The position numbers were made by a program, and so were the translations under genes. The notes under the pieces were generated by a model that was not told the origin of the DNA, did no database searches, and saw nothing but the letters and a program-made list of their open reading frames with translations. From contig NZ_FOKF01000002.1 of assembly GCF_900111995.1 (NCBI RefSeq), forward strand, positions 124,001-188,000: a stretch of DNA of 64,000 nucleotides, in the 5' to 3' direction. Below are positions 52,604-62,925 of this stretch, one piece after another. The DNA is from Collimonas sp. OK607 (GTDB lineage Bacteria; Pseudomonadota; Gammaproteobacteria; Burkholderiales; Burkholderiaceae_D). How positions within the stretch are numbered: the stretch's first letter is position 1; every line of letters begins with the position of its first letter.

Positions 52604-53497
52604 ATGACGCTGGAACAATTACGCATCTTTGTCGAGGTTGCTGAACGCGAGCACCTGACGCAAGCGGCGACGGCCCTCTCACTGACGCCTTCTGCAGTGA
52701 GCGCCTCTATTCGCATGTTGGAAAACCGGTACGGCACGCCGCTGTTTAACAGGGTGGGGCGGCGCATCGAGACCAGTGCAGCGGGTCGGATTTTTCTGAC
52801 GGAAGCGCGAGCCACGCTGGCTAGCGCACGTGCGGCGGAGCTGACGTTGGCCGAATTGGGCGGGCTCACGCGTGGGACGGTGAGCATTCAAGCCAGCCAG
52901 ACGATTGCCAGCTATTGGCTGCCGGCATTGCTGGTGCGGTTCCGCCAGACGTATCCGCAAATTGAACTCAACCTGACCGTCGGCAATACCCAGCAAGTGG
53001 CGCACGCCGTGGTGGAGGGCGCTGCCGACCTGGGATTCATCGAAGGGCACATCGACCAGGCGGCGTTGGCGATAGAAACGGTCGACGAAGACCGCATCGT
53101 TGCTGTCGTCGCCCCTGGCCATCCATGGGCAAACGGCGAGCGGCTGAAACCATCGGAATTACTTGCCGGCCAATGGATCATGCGTGAACAGGGCTCGGGC
53201 ACCCGCTCTGCCTTCGAAGCAATCCTCGAGGAAATCGGAGTCGACCTGGGCGGACTGCAGATCGCCTTGACGTTACCGTCGAACGAAGCAGTGCGCTCGG
53301 CCGTGATGGCGGGGCCCTTTGCGACGGTGGTATCGGAACTTGTAGTCGCCTCGCACCTGCAAGCCGGCTTGCTTTGCAAGGTCAACATCGACCTGCCGCC
53401 GCGTTCGTTTTACCTGTTGCGCCACAAGGAACGCTACAAAACCAAGGCGTCGCTTGCGCTGCAAGAAGTGATCCAGCAGCGGCAAGCGGTAATGTGA
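52604..53497 (+). CDS. LysR family regulator, YeiE-like
   Basis: 297 residues from the ATG at 52604, matching MTLEQLRIFVEVAEREHLTQ; the longer frame upstream is not LysR-like. Helix-turn-helix AATALSLTPSAVSASIRML and effector domain with IASYWLPALLVRFRQTYPQI. Divergent from the YeiH-type exporter. In other bacteria YeiE senses sulfite and controls yeiH; that function is inferred from pairing. Confidence 0.9.
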   Translation: MTLEQLRIFVEVAEREHLTQAATALSLTPSAVSASIRMLENRYGTPLFNRVGRRIETSAAGRIFLTEARATLASARAAELTLAELGGLTRGTVSIQASQTIASYWLPALLVRFRQTYPQIELNLTVGNTQQVAHAVVEGAADLGFIEGHIDQAALAIETVDEDRIVAVVAPGHPWANGERLKPSELLAGQWIMREQGSGTRSAFEAILEEIGVDLGGLQIALTLPSNEAVRSAVMAGPFATVVSELVVASHLQAGLLCKVNIDLPPRSFYLLRHKERYKTKASLALQEVIQQRQAVM

Positions 53498-53579
53498 AGC
53501 TGAAGCGGACGTCGCTGCAATACAGGGAACTTCAGGAAACTGTCATTGCTCCCGAGTCTTTGAAGATTTCCCTTGCGCT

Positions 53580-54533
53580 TTACCACTCGCCACGGCGGTG
53601 ATTCGAGACCCAACGGTACATTCCCATGATATTCAAGACGTGCATCTGGTCATAAGCAATCCACTTCTTCACCTCGTCGCTGAAGTGAACGTTGCGGTAG
53701 AGTTCATCCCATGACTGGCCGTTGCGCACAAGATCGAGAATTTGCTGGTGCAAATCGATCATGTAGTCTCGCAGCGCACGTTCATCGTCCTTGGTGGCCG
53801 GAGTGTAGTGGCCGACATCGATGACATCCACGTCCTGAGCCAATACCCAGTTCAGGCTCTCGATCCATCCGTCATAGTAGAAATCGAGGAAGTCGTTGTA
53901 GGGCATGGATTTGCTTTCGCAGACATCGGTGCACTGCAGCGCTTTGTATTTTGGAAAAAGGATCATCGTCATGCTGTCCGAGTGGCTCGGCGCCACGCGA
54001 TGGAGCAGTACCTTCTCTCCACCCAGGGTAATCGTCATATCTTCGTCGAACACACGGTCCGGGATAGCAGTCGGAATCCGCTCGCCGACGATGGGTTCCA
54101 CCGCGCGCTGGTTGGCAACCACGATAGCGCCATCCTGCTGGAATACCTGGGCGCCGCTGATGTGATCGGCGTGGCCGTGCGTATAGACCACATACTTCAC
54201 CTTCACATTAAAACGACTCTTGATTTCATCGCGCAGCCAGGTGGCTGTGCAAGTCATCGCCGGGTCGATCACCAGCGCACCTTCCTTGGTAATCAGCACC
54301 AGCCCGCTGTGTACCGCCAGGCCCGGGCCGGTAGTGTGCCGATACAAGTTTCCCTTGATCTGTGTCAGGCCACGCGGATTGTCGGGGCAGGGGGCGGCCG
54401 TGAAGTCCTTGAGTACCTGGCGGTTCGCGTATTTGGAGTGGTCCAGGGGGACGCCGTTGTCGCTTGCCCGTCCGGCGCCCGTCAGCGTGAAGAAGAGCGC
54501 AGTGACCGTGGCGATAAATGAGAATAATTTCAT
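53580..54533 (-). CDS. Secreted MBL-fold metallo-hydrolase
   Basis: 317 residues from the ATG at 54533 (AGGAG). Signal peptide FSFIATVTALFFTLTGAG, then the zinc-binding YTHGHADHISGAQVF and a later His (APSHSDSM) and Asp (CTDVCESK). Exported metallo-beta-lactamase-fold enzyme, not a typical beta-lactamase by context. DoxX and an alkylhydroperoxidase-fold gene follow, a set I have seen linked to oxidative or quinone detoxification, but the substrate is unknown. Confidence 0.9.
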   Translation of the reverse strand: MKLFSFIATVTALFFTLTGAGRASDNGVPLDHSKYANRQVLKDFTAAPCPDNPRGLTQIKGNLYRHTTGPGLAVHSGLVLITKEGALVIDPAMTCTATWLRDEIKSRFNVKVKYVVYTHGHADHISGAQVFQQDGAIVVANQRAVEPIVGERIPTAIPDRVFDEDMTITLGGEKVLLHRVAPSHSDSMTMILFPKYKALQCTDVCESKSMPYNDFLDFYYDGWIESLNWVLAQDVDVIDVGHYTPATKDDERALRDYMIDLHQQILDLVRNGQSWDELYRNVHFSDEVKKWIAYDQMHVLNIMGMYRWVSNHRRGEW

Positions 54534-54660
54534 TTTATAAGATCTCCTCTGAATATTTTCATATTGCACTGCAAAAATCCACGTGGCTTGTTGATCTGTT
54601 CTGGTTCAACTACCTTCAACGTCGTCGATATTTCTTGCGTGTGATTTGATCATGGAAAAC

Positions 54661-54683
54661 GAGGCATGAATTCATCATGCCTC
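54661..54683 (-). terminator. Terminator of doxX
   Basis: GAGGCATGA and TCATGCCTC with a five-base loop overlap the doxX stop; on the minus strand GTTTT follows. Confidence 0.7.
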
Positions 54684-55095
54684 ACCTCGGCATCAAGGCG
54701 TATTTCCCCGGCCCGGTGACTGCTAATAGCAACAGGCCACCCATAATGCTGACGTTTTTTAGAAAATTGATCTTTTGCGCGTCACGCTCCGCACCGGTTG
54801 CGTCCCAAAAGCGGTGGCCGATCAGCGCGGTCACAAAGGTGAAGACGAAGTACAGCAACGCCAGCGGACCGGTAAACACGCCAACCACCAGCGCAATGGC
54901 GATGAAACATTCCATGCCGATCGCGGCGACGGTAGATAGCTTTGGCAGCGGTGAGCCGGTCGACGCCATATACGTAGCCGTGGCAGAGAAATTGGTAAGC
55001 TTTCTCCAGCCGGTCGTAAGAAAAAGCACCATCAGCAGTACGCGTGCCAGCAAGATCAATACGTCGTGATAAGCGAGTATCAGGTCGTCGAGCAT
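54682..55095 (-). CDS. DoxX family membrane protein
   Basis: 137 residues from the ATG at 55095 (GGAGAGG). Four membrane helices; LLMVLFLTTGWRKLTNFSA and GMECFIAIALVVGVF are typical of DoxX. Such proteins often accompany redox or thiosulfate and quinone-linked enzymes. It reads toward the metallo-hydrolase gene; a convergent terminator separates them. Longer frame to 55359 rejected for lack of a site. Confidence 0.9.
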   Translation of the reverse strand: MLDDLILAYHDVLILLARVLLMVLFLTTGWRKLTNFSATATYMASTGSPLPKLSTVAAIGMECFIAIALVVGVFTGPLALLYFVFTFVTALIGHRFWDATGAERDAQKINFLKNVSIMGGLLLLAVTGPGKYALMPR

Positions 55096-55394
55096 GTTTC
55101 CTCTCCTTGTCGGATAGTTTTGGGGCGGGAAAACGTATGCGATGTTGCGTATCCTATGTCGAAATTTGACTACCGTGTACAGATTTATCCAACTTTCAGT
55201 TTGGTGTTCATATCGGCGTTGGCCGCCGGTCACTACGAAACCGGCATTAACATTTTTTGCCTTGACGAAAATAGAAAACTCGCCGAGCATGGACTGATGC
55301 CGCAATCCATCTCGATATATGCGGCTAGCGGCACCACGACGTTCTGACGACGCTTGCACACTACCATCTTGATTCCCATGAAAGGAAAATCAAC

Positions 55395-55736
55395 ATGATG
55401 CTCGAGTGGAATGACTACCAGAAAGAGTTGATGACCCGCATCGGCGAGATTGGCAAACTCAGCCCGGACACCCTGCGCGGATATCAGGCACTTTCCAATG
55501 CCGGCCAGAAGACAGGAAAGCTGGATGCCAAGACGCGCGAACTGATTGCCCTGGCGGTGGCCGTTACCCGTCAATGCGATGGCTGCATCACAGTTCATAC
55601 CGACGCCGCAGCCAAGCATGGCGCCACCGTCGAGGAAATCGCCGAGGCACTGGGCGTCGCAATCGCGGTCAATGCTGGCGCAGCGATGGTGTATTCGGCA
55701 CGGGTGATGGATGCCTTTTCAGTCAAACACCCCTAA
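55395..55736 (+). CDS. Carboxymuconolactone decarboxylase family (AhpD-like) protein
   Basis: 113 residues. TRQCDGCITVHTDAAAKHGA holds the CxxC plus His pattern of the alkylhydroperoxidase-fold group; the two cysteines suggest peroxidase or reductase rather than decarboxylase activity. AAGGA before the ATG. Divergent from doxX. Confidence 0.92.
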   Translation: MMLEWNDYQKELMTRIGEIGKLSPDTLRGYQALSNAGQKTGKLDAKTRELIALAVAVTRQCDGCITVHTDAAAKHGATVEEIAEALGVAIAVNAGAAMVYSARVMDAFSVKHP

Positions 55737-55996
55737 GTCTACACTGCAGTGCAGCACCGGCAACTGATCGGGGAGGGCGCATGAGGGAAACATTTAGCGT
55801 TGCTTGTAGCCTGCGTGCCAGATCATGGTCATCTGCTCGATTGAACTCTTGAAACACCGCCAACGGGATCACCGATCAGGCGGAGTGCCATCAGCTGTCG
55901 CTGGAGTAAACCCTATTTGTTCTCTAATCAGACTGACTGTACTGATGGCAGGCTTGCGCCATTCCTTTTGACCTTCTTGTGGGATAGGAACGCACT

Positions 55997-56515
55997 ATGG
56001 ATCATCCTGGAAAAGCCGCTGAAATCTCCACTTCCCCCAATCTCGCACGACGCACATTGCTGGCCGGTTTGCTGTCCGCTTATAGCGCCTCGCTGATCCC
56101 GTGGGCGCTGGCGCAACCGGTGACCGACGCCGGCCAAGGCGCCTTTGTGGCGGTTTCCGCGATCCTCGCCGGACGTCAGGCTCTTGATGCGGTGCAGGCA
56201 AAGCGCCTGTATGAAGCGCTCACCGCGGATGATGCCGGTTTTCCTGCAGCTGCGCAGGCATTGCTGGCATTGATCAATGAGCGAAAAATCGACCCTCTCG
56301 CATTGCAGAAAACACTCGACGACGAGCACTCGCCGCTAGCCGCAGTGCCGCGAAAAATCGTGACAGCCTGGTGCATGGGCATCGTCGGCGATGGCGAGAA
56401 GGCGCGCTGCATTGCCTATGAAACCGCACTTAACGCCGTGATCGTCGAAGATGTGCTGAAACCACCCACCTACGCCTATGGCGTGTATGGAAGCTGGGCA
56501 AAAAAACCACTCTAA
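55997..56515 (+). CDS. FAD-dependent membrane dehydrogenase, small (gluconate 2-dehydrogenase subunit 3-like) subunit
   Basis: 172 residues with a twin-arginine-type leader (NLARRTLLAGLLSAYSA). The mature part (TDAGQGAFVAVSAILAGRQA, IVTAWCMGIVG) matches the small subunit of membrane-bound sugar or polyol dehydrogenases. It helps export and assembly of the FAD subunit encoded 10 bases downstream. Confidence 0.88.
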   Translation: MDHPGKAAEISTSPNLARRTLLAGLLSAYSASLIPWALAQPVTDAGQGAFVAVSAILAGRQALDAVQAKRLYEALTADDAGFPAAAQALLALINERKIDPLALQKTLDDEHSPLAAVPRKIVTAWCMGIVGDGEKARCIAYETALNAVIVEDVLKPPTYAYGVYGSWAKKPL

Positions 56516-56525
56516 GGAGCGCCAG

Positions 56526-58160
56526 ATGTCGGAACAATTGTCGGCTGACTTCGTTGTAATCGGCTCAGGAATCATTGGCTCGTTGACCGCACTCAAACTG
56601 TTGAAACAGGGGGGCTCGGTCGTGATCCTGGAGGCAGGTCCGCGGGTTAACCGCGGCCAGATCGTTGCCCGCTTCCGCAACTCTCCGCGCAAGGGCGACT
56701 GGATGTCGCCCTATCCATCCGTGCCATCCGCGCCGCATCCGATTTACCAGCCCAAGGACAGCGGTTATCTGGTGCAGGCCGGTCCGTATCCCTATCCCGC
56801 CGAGTACATCCGTCAGGTTGGCGGAACCACCTGGCACTGGGCTGCACAGGCCTGGCGCGTGGTCCCGAATGACTTGCGTATCAAGAGCTTGTACGGGGTC
56901 GGAGTCGACTGGCCGATGACCTATGAGGAACTCGATCCCTTTTATCAGGAAGCGGAGGAGATCATGGGCGTGTCGGGTGCGCCCGACACCGGCTCGCCAC
57001 GCAGCAAACCGTTCCCGATGGAGCCCGTTGCAGAAACCTGGGCGATGCGTCGTTTCCGCGAGCGGCTGGCGCCTGGCGGCTATGAAGTCGTCGCCAATAC
57101 GACCGCACGCAACAGCCGGTCTTATGATGGCCGGCCGGCCTGCTGCGGCAACAATAGTTGCCAACCGATTTGCCCGATCGACGCCCAATATCACGGCGGT
57201 CTGGCAGCGGAAGCCGCCGAAGCCGCCGGCGCCAAGCTGATCCCGAACGCCAACGTCTACAAGATCGAACATGATGCACAGGGCCGCATTGTCGCCGCGC
57301 TCTACTACGATCCTGACAAAATTTCACATCGCGTCACGGGTAAAACTTTTATTCTCGCGGCTAATGGCATTGAAAGTCCGAAGTTGTTGCTGCTGTCGTC
57401 CAGCGACAAATACCCCCACGGCCTGGCGAACAGTTCCGACATGGTCGGCCGCAACCTGATGGACCACCCGAGCACGTCACTGACGTTCTATGCCGAGGAA
57501 GAGTTGTGGCTTGGGCGCGGGCCGCAAAGCCCCAGCTCTATCAACACCCTGCGCGATGGGGCATTCCGTTCCGAGCATGCGGCGTATCGTCTTGATTTCA
57601 CCAATATTTCGCAGGTACTGGCTTCGACCCAGGCATTGATCGCCGAAGGTGTGTATGGCCCGGAATTCGAGAAGCAGTTGCGTTATCGGGCGGCGCATCA
57701 GGTCAATGTCAAGAACGTCCTGGAAGTGTTGCCCAATCCGGAAAACCGCATCACGCTCAGCGACCAGAAGGATGCCATGGGCATCCCGAAACCGCAGGCG
57801 AGTTATTCGATAGATGAATACACGCGGCGCGGGGCAGAGGCGTCGAAAGCTGATTTTGCGCGGATTGCGGAATTGATGGGAGGAAGCGATCTTCGTTACA
57901 GCGCGGAAGGCAATTTCGCCAATAATCAACATATCACCGGCACCATGGGGATGGGCAACGATCCTAAAACTTCGGTGGTCGACGGCTTCGGACGCACCCA
58001 TGACCACGAAAACCTGTTCATCGTCAGCACCGGCGTCATGCCGACTGCGGCCACCTGTAATTCGACCCAGACCGGAGTCGCGTTGGCGCTCAGAACTGCG
58101 CAGCACATATTAGAACAATTCAACGTGCGTACGCCAGCCCCGGCTACGTCGAAATCCTAA
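56526..58160 (+). CDS. GMC-type FAD-dependent dehydrogenase, large subunit
   Basis: 544 residues from the ATG at 56526. FAD-binding DFVVIGSGIIGSLTALKLLK, the middle CCGNNSCQPICPIDAQYHGG (Cys pattern of the gluconate/sorbitol dehydrogenase class) and late TGTMGMGNDPKTSVVDGFG with catalytic His. Exported via the Tat partner. It oxidises a sugar, sugar acid or polyol and delivers electrons to the cytochrome c subunit. Substrate not deducible. Confidence 0.93.
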   Translation: MSEQLSADFVVIGSGIIGSLTALKLLKQGGSVVILEAGPRVNRGQIVARFRNSPRKGDWMSPYPSVPSAPHPIYQPKDSGYLVQAGPYPYPAEYIRQVGGTTWHWAAQAWRVVPNDLRIKSLYGVGVDWPMTYEELDPFYQEAEEIMGVSGAPDTGSPRSKPFPMEPVAETWAMRRFRERLAPGGYEVVANTTARNSRSYDGRPACCGNNSCQPICPIDAQYHGGLAAEAAEAAGAKLIPNANVYKIEHDAQGRIVAALYYDPDKISHRVTGKTFILAANGIESPKLLLLSSSDKYPHGLANSSDMVGRNLMDHPSTSLTFYAEEELWLGRGPQSPSSINTLRDGAFRSEHAAYRLDFTNISQVLASTQALIAEGVYGPEFEKQLRYRAAHQVNVKNVLEVLPNPENRITLSDQKDAMGIPKPQASYSIDEYTRRGAEASKADFARIAELMGGSDLRYSAEGNFANNQHITGTMGMGNDPKTSVVDGFGRTHDHENLFIVSTGVMPTAATCNSTQTGVALALRTAQHILEQFNVRTPAPATSKS

Positions 58161-58178
58161 TCGTCAAGGTAGCCTTCA

Positions 58179-59588
58179 ATGAAATTGATGACACGCTTGC
58201 ACGTTAATCTCGGCGCCACCGTGCTGGCGCTGGCGAGTTTCAACGTTTGCGCTGCTACACCGCCAGAGCCCGGCAATGCCGATCTGGTCAAGCGCGGCGA
58301 ATATCTGGCTACCGCCGGCGATTGCATCGCCTGCCACACCGCACCTGGCCGTAAGTCCATGGCCGGCGGCCTGTCGCTGCCGACGCCGCTCGGCCCCATC
58401 GTTTCAACCAATATCACACCCTCGAAAACATACGGCATAGGTAACTATACGCTGGAACAATTCAGTGATGCCCTGCGCAAAGGGATACGCGCTGACGGGC
58501 GGCATCTCTATCCGGCGATGCCATATACGTCGTACGCGAAAGTCACGGACGACGATGTACAGGCCCTGTATGCGTATTTCATGCAGGCAGTTGCGCCGGT
58601 CGATGCCGCCGCTCCCGCCACGGCGCTGCCTTTCCCGTTCAATATCAGGCTTTCGATGGCGGGCTGGAATTTGCTGTTTCTGGATAAGCAACCGTTCACC
58701 CCAGATGCCGGAAAAAGCGCGGAATGGAATCGCGGCGCCTATCTGACTCTTGGACTCGCGCATTGCAGCACCTGCCACACGCCACGCAATATGCTGATGG
58801 CGGAAAACCTGTCGCGTGAACTTGGCGGTGGCGAGGTTGGCGTCTGGCACGCGCCCAACATTACGTCGGATGCAACCAGCGGCATCGGAGGATGGAGCGA
58901 ACAGGAAATTGTCGATTACATGCACGTCGGCCATACGGCCAACAAGGCGCAGGCAGCAGGGCCGATGGCAGAGGCGGTCGATAACAGCCTGCGACACCTG
59001 AGCGACGGCGACTTGCGCGCAATTGCCACATATCTGAAGAGTGTGCCGGCACAACACGATGCAGCTGATACCCGCGCGACATACGCATGGGGTGCGGCTG
59101 CCGATGATCTGAATAGTATCCGCGGTGTGGCCTTACCCACGGATCCGAACCAGATGACTGGCCCGCAGCTCTACGACGCCCAGTGTGCGACTTGTCACCA
59201 GGCCCGCGGCCAGGGAAGTTTTGATGGCGGTCTGCCGCCACTGTTTCACAACACGGCGCTGGGCCGGACCAACACCAACAATCTGGTGATGGTGGTGCTT
59301 GAGGGCATACAGCGGAAGACCGAATCGTCCGAAGTAGTGATGCCTGGTTTCAAAAAGGAATTGTCGGATCAGCAGATTGCGACACTCGGGAATTACCTGA
59401 CCAGGAATTTTGGCAACCCCGCAGCCGTGGTGAGTGTAGATCAGGTGAAAACGCTACGCGCAGGCGGCAGTGCGTCCAACCTGGTGGTGGTGGCAAGAGT
59501 GGGAATCGGGGCGTTCATCATCGTGATCATCGCCGCGATTTTCGGATTCAACAGGCGGAAGCGGCGCAATGCGCAGAAGCCAACGTGA
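58179..59588 (+). CDS. Triheme cytochrome c subunit of the FAD dehydrogenase
   Basis: 469 residues, signal peptide, three CxxCH haem sites (CIACH, CSTCH, CATCH) about 145 residues apart, and a C-terminal membrane anchor (VARVGIGAFIIVIIAAIFG). It passes electrons from the FAD subunit to ubiquinone in the inner membrane. Starts 18 bases after the large-subunit gene; a strong terminator follows. Confidence 0.94.
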   Translation: MKLMTRLHVNLGATVLALASFNVCAATPPEPGNADLVKRGEYLATAGDCIACHTAPGRKSMAGGLSLPTPLGPIVSTNITPSKTYGIGNYTLEQFSDALRKGIRADGRHLYPAMPYTSYAKVTDDDVQALYAYFMQAVAPVDAAAPATALPFPFNIRLSMAGWNLLFLDKQPFTPDAGKSAEWNRGAYLTLGLAHCSTCHTPRNMLMAENLSRELGGGEVGVWHAPNITSDATSGIGGWSEQEIVDYMHVGHTANKAQAAGPMAEAVDNSLRHLSDGDLRAIATYLKSVPAQHDAADTRATYAWGAAADDLNSIRGVALPTDPNQMTGPQLYDAQCATCHQARGQGSFDGGLPPLFHNTALGRTNTNNLVMVVLEGIQRKTESSEVVMPGFKKELSDQQIATLGNYLTRNFGNPAAVVSVDQVKTLRAGGSASNLVVVARVGIGAFIIVIIAAIFGFNRRKRRNAQKPT

Positions 59589-60287
<699 letters not shown>

Positions 60288-60409
60288 CTGAGCTCAAGGC
60301 GAATCCAGGCTGACATAGATGGATTCGCCAACAATTGAAACTACCTGCGGGATGGGAAGAGATTGTCGTCCCGTTGCACACATGGACAGATCATGACGAA
60401 GATGCGGGG

Positions 60410-60637
60410 TCAGGAGATCTTGACGCGTTTTCCATTGCACGTGGCTCTGATCGCTTTTTGACACCAATACAATGATTTTTCCCGTTGCGGCTCACAGCCG
60501 GTTAGCAGGCACATGATGGTAACGCCCAGCATGTATAGCTTGAGCCACCAGGCCATCCGGAATTCAATCAGATCAGCGGCGTCGTTATCCTGATGTAAGA
60601 ATGTTGCATCGGGATGCGTATCTGGCTTGGCATTCAT
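60410..60637 (-). CDS. Small protein with one membrane segment
   Basis: 75 residues from the ATG at 60637 (GAGGGG). Polar N-terminus with NAKPDTHPDATFLHQDND, then one hydrophobic segment (WWLKLYMLGVTIMCLLTG) and a basic Cys-containing tail. Not recognised. The upstream BON lipoprotein gene is in the same orientation 50 bases away, so the two may be an operon. Confidence 0.6.
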   Translation of the reverse strand: MNAKPDTHPDATFLHQDNDAADLIEFRMAWWLKLYMLGVTIMCLLTGCEPQREKSLYWCQKAIRATCNGKRVKIS

Positions 60638-60687
60638 TTTTCGCCCCTCGTTGTGGTTCACCGATTCAGTTCAATTTCAAACCGCGC

Positions 60688-61038
60688 TCAGGTGAATCTC
60701 CGGATACTTACGTGATTGATTATCTTGCCGACGCCGTCTATACGCCTGATCAGCGCCAGGTTGCGATCGATCTGAGCCCGGCTGTCAGCGAAGCCGTTCA
60801 ATACAACCTCGTCCTTTCGCGTCTGGATTCTTATATCAAAATTGTCCATGTCGCCACTCGCCGCCAAAGCGGTTTTAATTTTAGTTGTGAGCGCTGAATT
60901 CTCAGCCGGGGCGCTGGTCCTGGTAAGCGGTGCGATAACGGGCATGCCTTCAACATTGTTGCAGCCTGATAAAGCTGCCGGCAACGCAAAAACAGTCAGT
61001 GTGGCCAGGAGTGCAAAGCGGCTGGTGGGCGTAATCAT
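60688..61038 (-). CDS. BON-domain lipoprotein
   Basis: 116 residues. Lipobox near residue 26 (ALPAALSGC), then one BON domain with ALTTKIKTALAASGDMDNFD, VVLNGFADSRAQIDRNLAL and VGKIINHVSIR. BON proteins (OsmY, DolP) bind phospholipid and help outer-membrane stability. A second, similar gene lies at 61887 on the other strand. Confidence 0.9.
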   Translation of the reverse strand: MITPTSRFALLATLTVFALPAALSGCNNVEGMPVIAPLTRTSAPAENSALTTKIKTALAASGDMDNFDIRIQTRKDEVVLNGFADSRAQIDRNLALIRRIDGVGKIINHVSIRRFT

Positions 61039-61309
61039 GATTTTTCAGTACAAGGTAAGAGAGTCCCAATCGATGTACAGGATTTTGATCTTCGCCATGA
61101 TTTATCTCTGTTCGTCAGCGCACATAGGGTGACAACATCCTGACGCTGTCTTTTCCCGGCGTGGATAACAATTGACGCAATGTGGGATAGCGAACGGATA
61201 GGAGGCCAAATAAGTTTTATAAGATCATTCATTGGGTGAGTAATGCGGAATTCATCCTCGTTGCATTCGCTATTCCACACTCGCTCAATACTCAGAAGAG
61301 AGAACGATC

Positions 61310-61387
61310 ATGGAAAAATATGTGCTGGGATGGATTCTGGGCTTACCGATAGTGATGTTGACAGTGCTCTATTTTTTGGTGCACTGA
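61310..61387 (+). CDS. 25-residue membrane micro-protein
   Basis: MEKYVLGWILGLPIVML then TVLYFLVH: a single hydrophobic helix with a short charged start. AAGAGAG lies at good distance before the ATG. Too short for most gene finders. Resembles small stress-induced membrane proteins in type; family not recognised. Confidence 0.6.
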   Translation: MEKYVLGWILGLPIVMLTVLYFLVH

Positions 61388-61456
61388 TCGGCTGAATTTG
61401 TTGTTGTGTACACAAAATTCTTTATTGAATCGTCGCCTCACAAAAAGGATGGCAGC

Positions 61457-61780
61457 ATGGGAATCGAATGGTTTAACGGATGGGCCGGACGGTACGCAGT
61501 GACCCCGGAAAAATTGGCGAAAAAAGAATTAAGCGATGCGCGCCTGTCATTATTCCAGTCGGAACGACAGTTGCTGGAAGCGGGGATGCGGGTCGATTAC
61601 CATCGCAACATTCTGGTTTTCCTCGAAGCCATTGCTGCCGACGGCGTAGAAAGCGTCGCCGACAGGCAGAGGCCGCAACAGCCGTTTCCAGCGCAGCAAG
61701 CTCCTCTTGTGCTGCATCAGATCTTGCAAGAAGAACCAGGCGATACCAGGCGAGCGATACGCGCTGGGAAGGCGGGTTAA
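61457..61780 (+). CDS. Hypothetical cytosolic protein
   Basis: 107 residues from the ATG at 61457 with AAGGA upstream. The first 60 residues (GIEWFNGWAGRYAVTPEKLA, ELSDARLSLFQSERQLLEAG) are helical and charged, likely a coiled coil; after LVFLEAIAADG the composition becomes Gln/Pro-rich, which may reflect a frameshift. Not recognised. Confidence 0.55.
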   Translation: MGIEWFNGWAGRYAVTPEKLAKKELSDARLSLFQSERQLLEAGMRVDYHRNILVFLEAIAADGVESVADRQRPQQPFPAQQAPLVLHQILQEEPGDTRRAIRAGKAG

Positions 61781-61886
61781 TAGCAAGCGATAGTTTTAAG
61801 TGGCAAGAGCTGAAGGAGCTGAGGGCGTAACGCAAAGTAGCGTTGTCCAATTCAGAGGTTGTTTTTCTTTGTTTTTGGGGAACATC

Positions 61887-62231
61887 ATGATTATGTTTCT
61901 GAACCGTTCTGCCCGATTAGGCGTTTTCGCCGCGAGCGCCCTGCTTGCCTCTTTATCCGGCTGTAATAAAACAAAAGACATGTCCGCAAGTCAGCCGCCG
62001 GTCGTAATCGATACTGCAGCTGACGACGCATTGATTACCGCCAAGGTGAAAGCAGCATTATCTGTGAGTGATGATCTCAAAAGTCTTGATTTGCAAGTGC
62101 AGGCGCAGAATCACGAGGTTACATTGAGTGGTTTTGCCAATAATCGGGATCAGGTTGATAACAGTATCGCTGTCACCAAGGCCGTGGACAGGGTAACCAA
62201 CGTAGTCAACCATATCACCATCAAAAAATAA
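61887..62231 (+). CDS. BON-domain lipoprotein, second copy
   Basis: 114 residues from the ATG at 61887 (GGGG upstream; another ATG is two codons on). Lipobox ASLSGC near residue 26, then BON domain ALITAKVKAALSVSDDLKSL, EVTLSGFANNRDQVDNSIAV, VTNVVNHITIKK. About half the residues match the gene at 60688, so the two are paralogs. Overlaps the end of the S41 remnant by 11 bases. Confidence 0.9.
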   Translation: MIMFLNRSARLGVFAASALLASLSGCNKTKDMSASQPPVVIDTAADDALITAKVKAALSVSDDLKSLDLQVQAQNHEVTLSGFANNRDQVDNSIAVTKAVDRVTNVVNHITIKK

Positions 62232-62925
62232 GAAACAAGAAATCCGGCAGGATGTAGTCCGGCCAGTTGGTGGTAAAGCGCTGCTGTATTTTGTCGCCGC
62301 GTTGCAGAGTTACCATCGCAGTCTTGTTGCGGCCGGTGAAAAGCGCCGTAATGCCGATTGCTGCGTTGAGCGCGCCGCCGCCGTTGATGCGTAAATCGAG
62401 AATCATCCCTTTGACTGCAGGATTTTTTTTGCGCTCAGCCTGTACCACGTCGATATAGTCGCCGATGGCTGGCTCGGGAAAACTGGCAAGCCGGGTGTAC
62501 AGCACGTTGCCGTCGAGTAGTTTGGCGGTCACGGGGCGGGGTTTGATGAGCGCGCGTACCAGGGTGAATTCGAGTCGTTGTTGTGAAGCACCGCGCAGCA
62601 ACGTGACCTTGAGCGGCGCGCCGGTTTCGCCGTTGCGCGTGCGCTGCTCTCTTTTAGTCTGTTCCTGCAACTCGGAGGCACTGCGGAATTGTGCGTAAGG
62701 CAGGGTTTTGACGCCAAGGCGAATGGTTTCGTCGAGAAAGGCGGGTATGTCGATTTCTGTCAGGTGCTCTTTCTTGAGCACCTCCACCACCGATTTGAGT
62801 TCACAAATTTGCGCTTCCCAATCCGGCGGGCAGGGCGAGACCTCGGCGGCGCGGGCTGTCGCATGAAAACCGGAAGCGACGAGCAGCAGCGGTGCGAGTA
62901 GCGAGGCAGGGCTTGGGGTGTGCAT
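62221..62925 (-). pseudogene. S41 family peptidase, C-terminally truncated
   Basis: 234 residues from the ATG at 62925. Signal peptide ending ATARA; NVLYTRLASFPEPAIGDYID and VKGMILDLRINGGGALNAAI are the S41 protease core. Active enzymes continue with the catalytic Ser (SAAE-type) and Lys about 50 residues later; here the frame ends at PDFLFLIF, so the catalytic centre is lost. The remnant meets the BON gene tail to tail. Confidence 0.65.
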
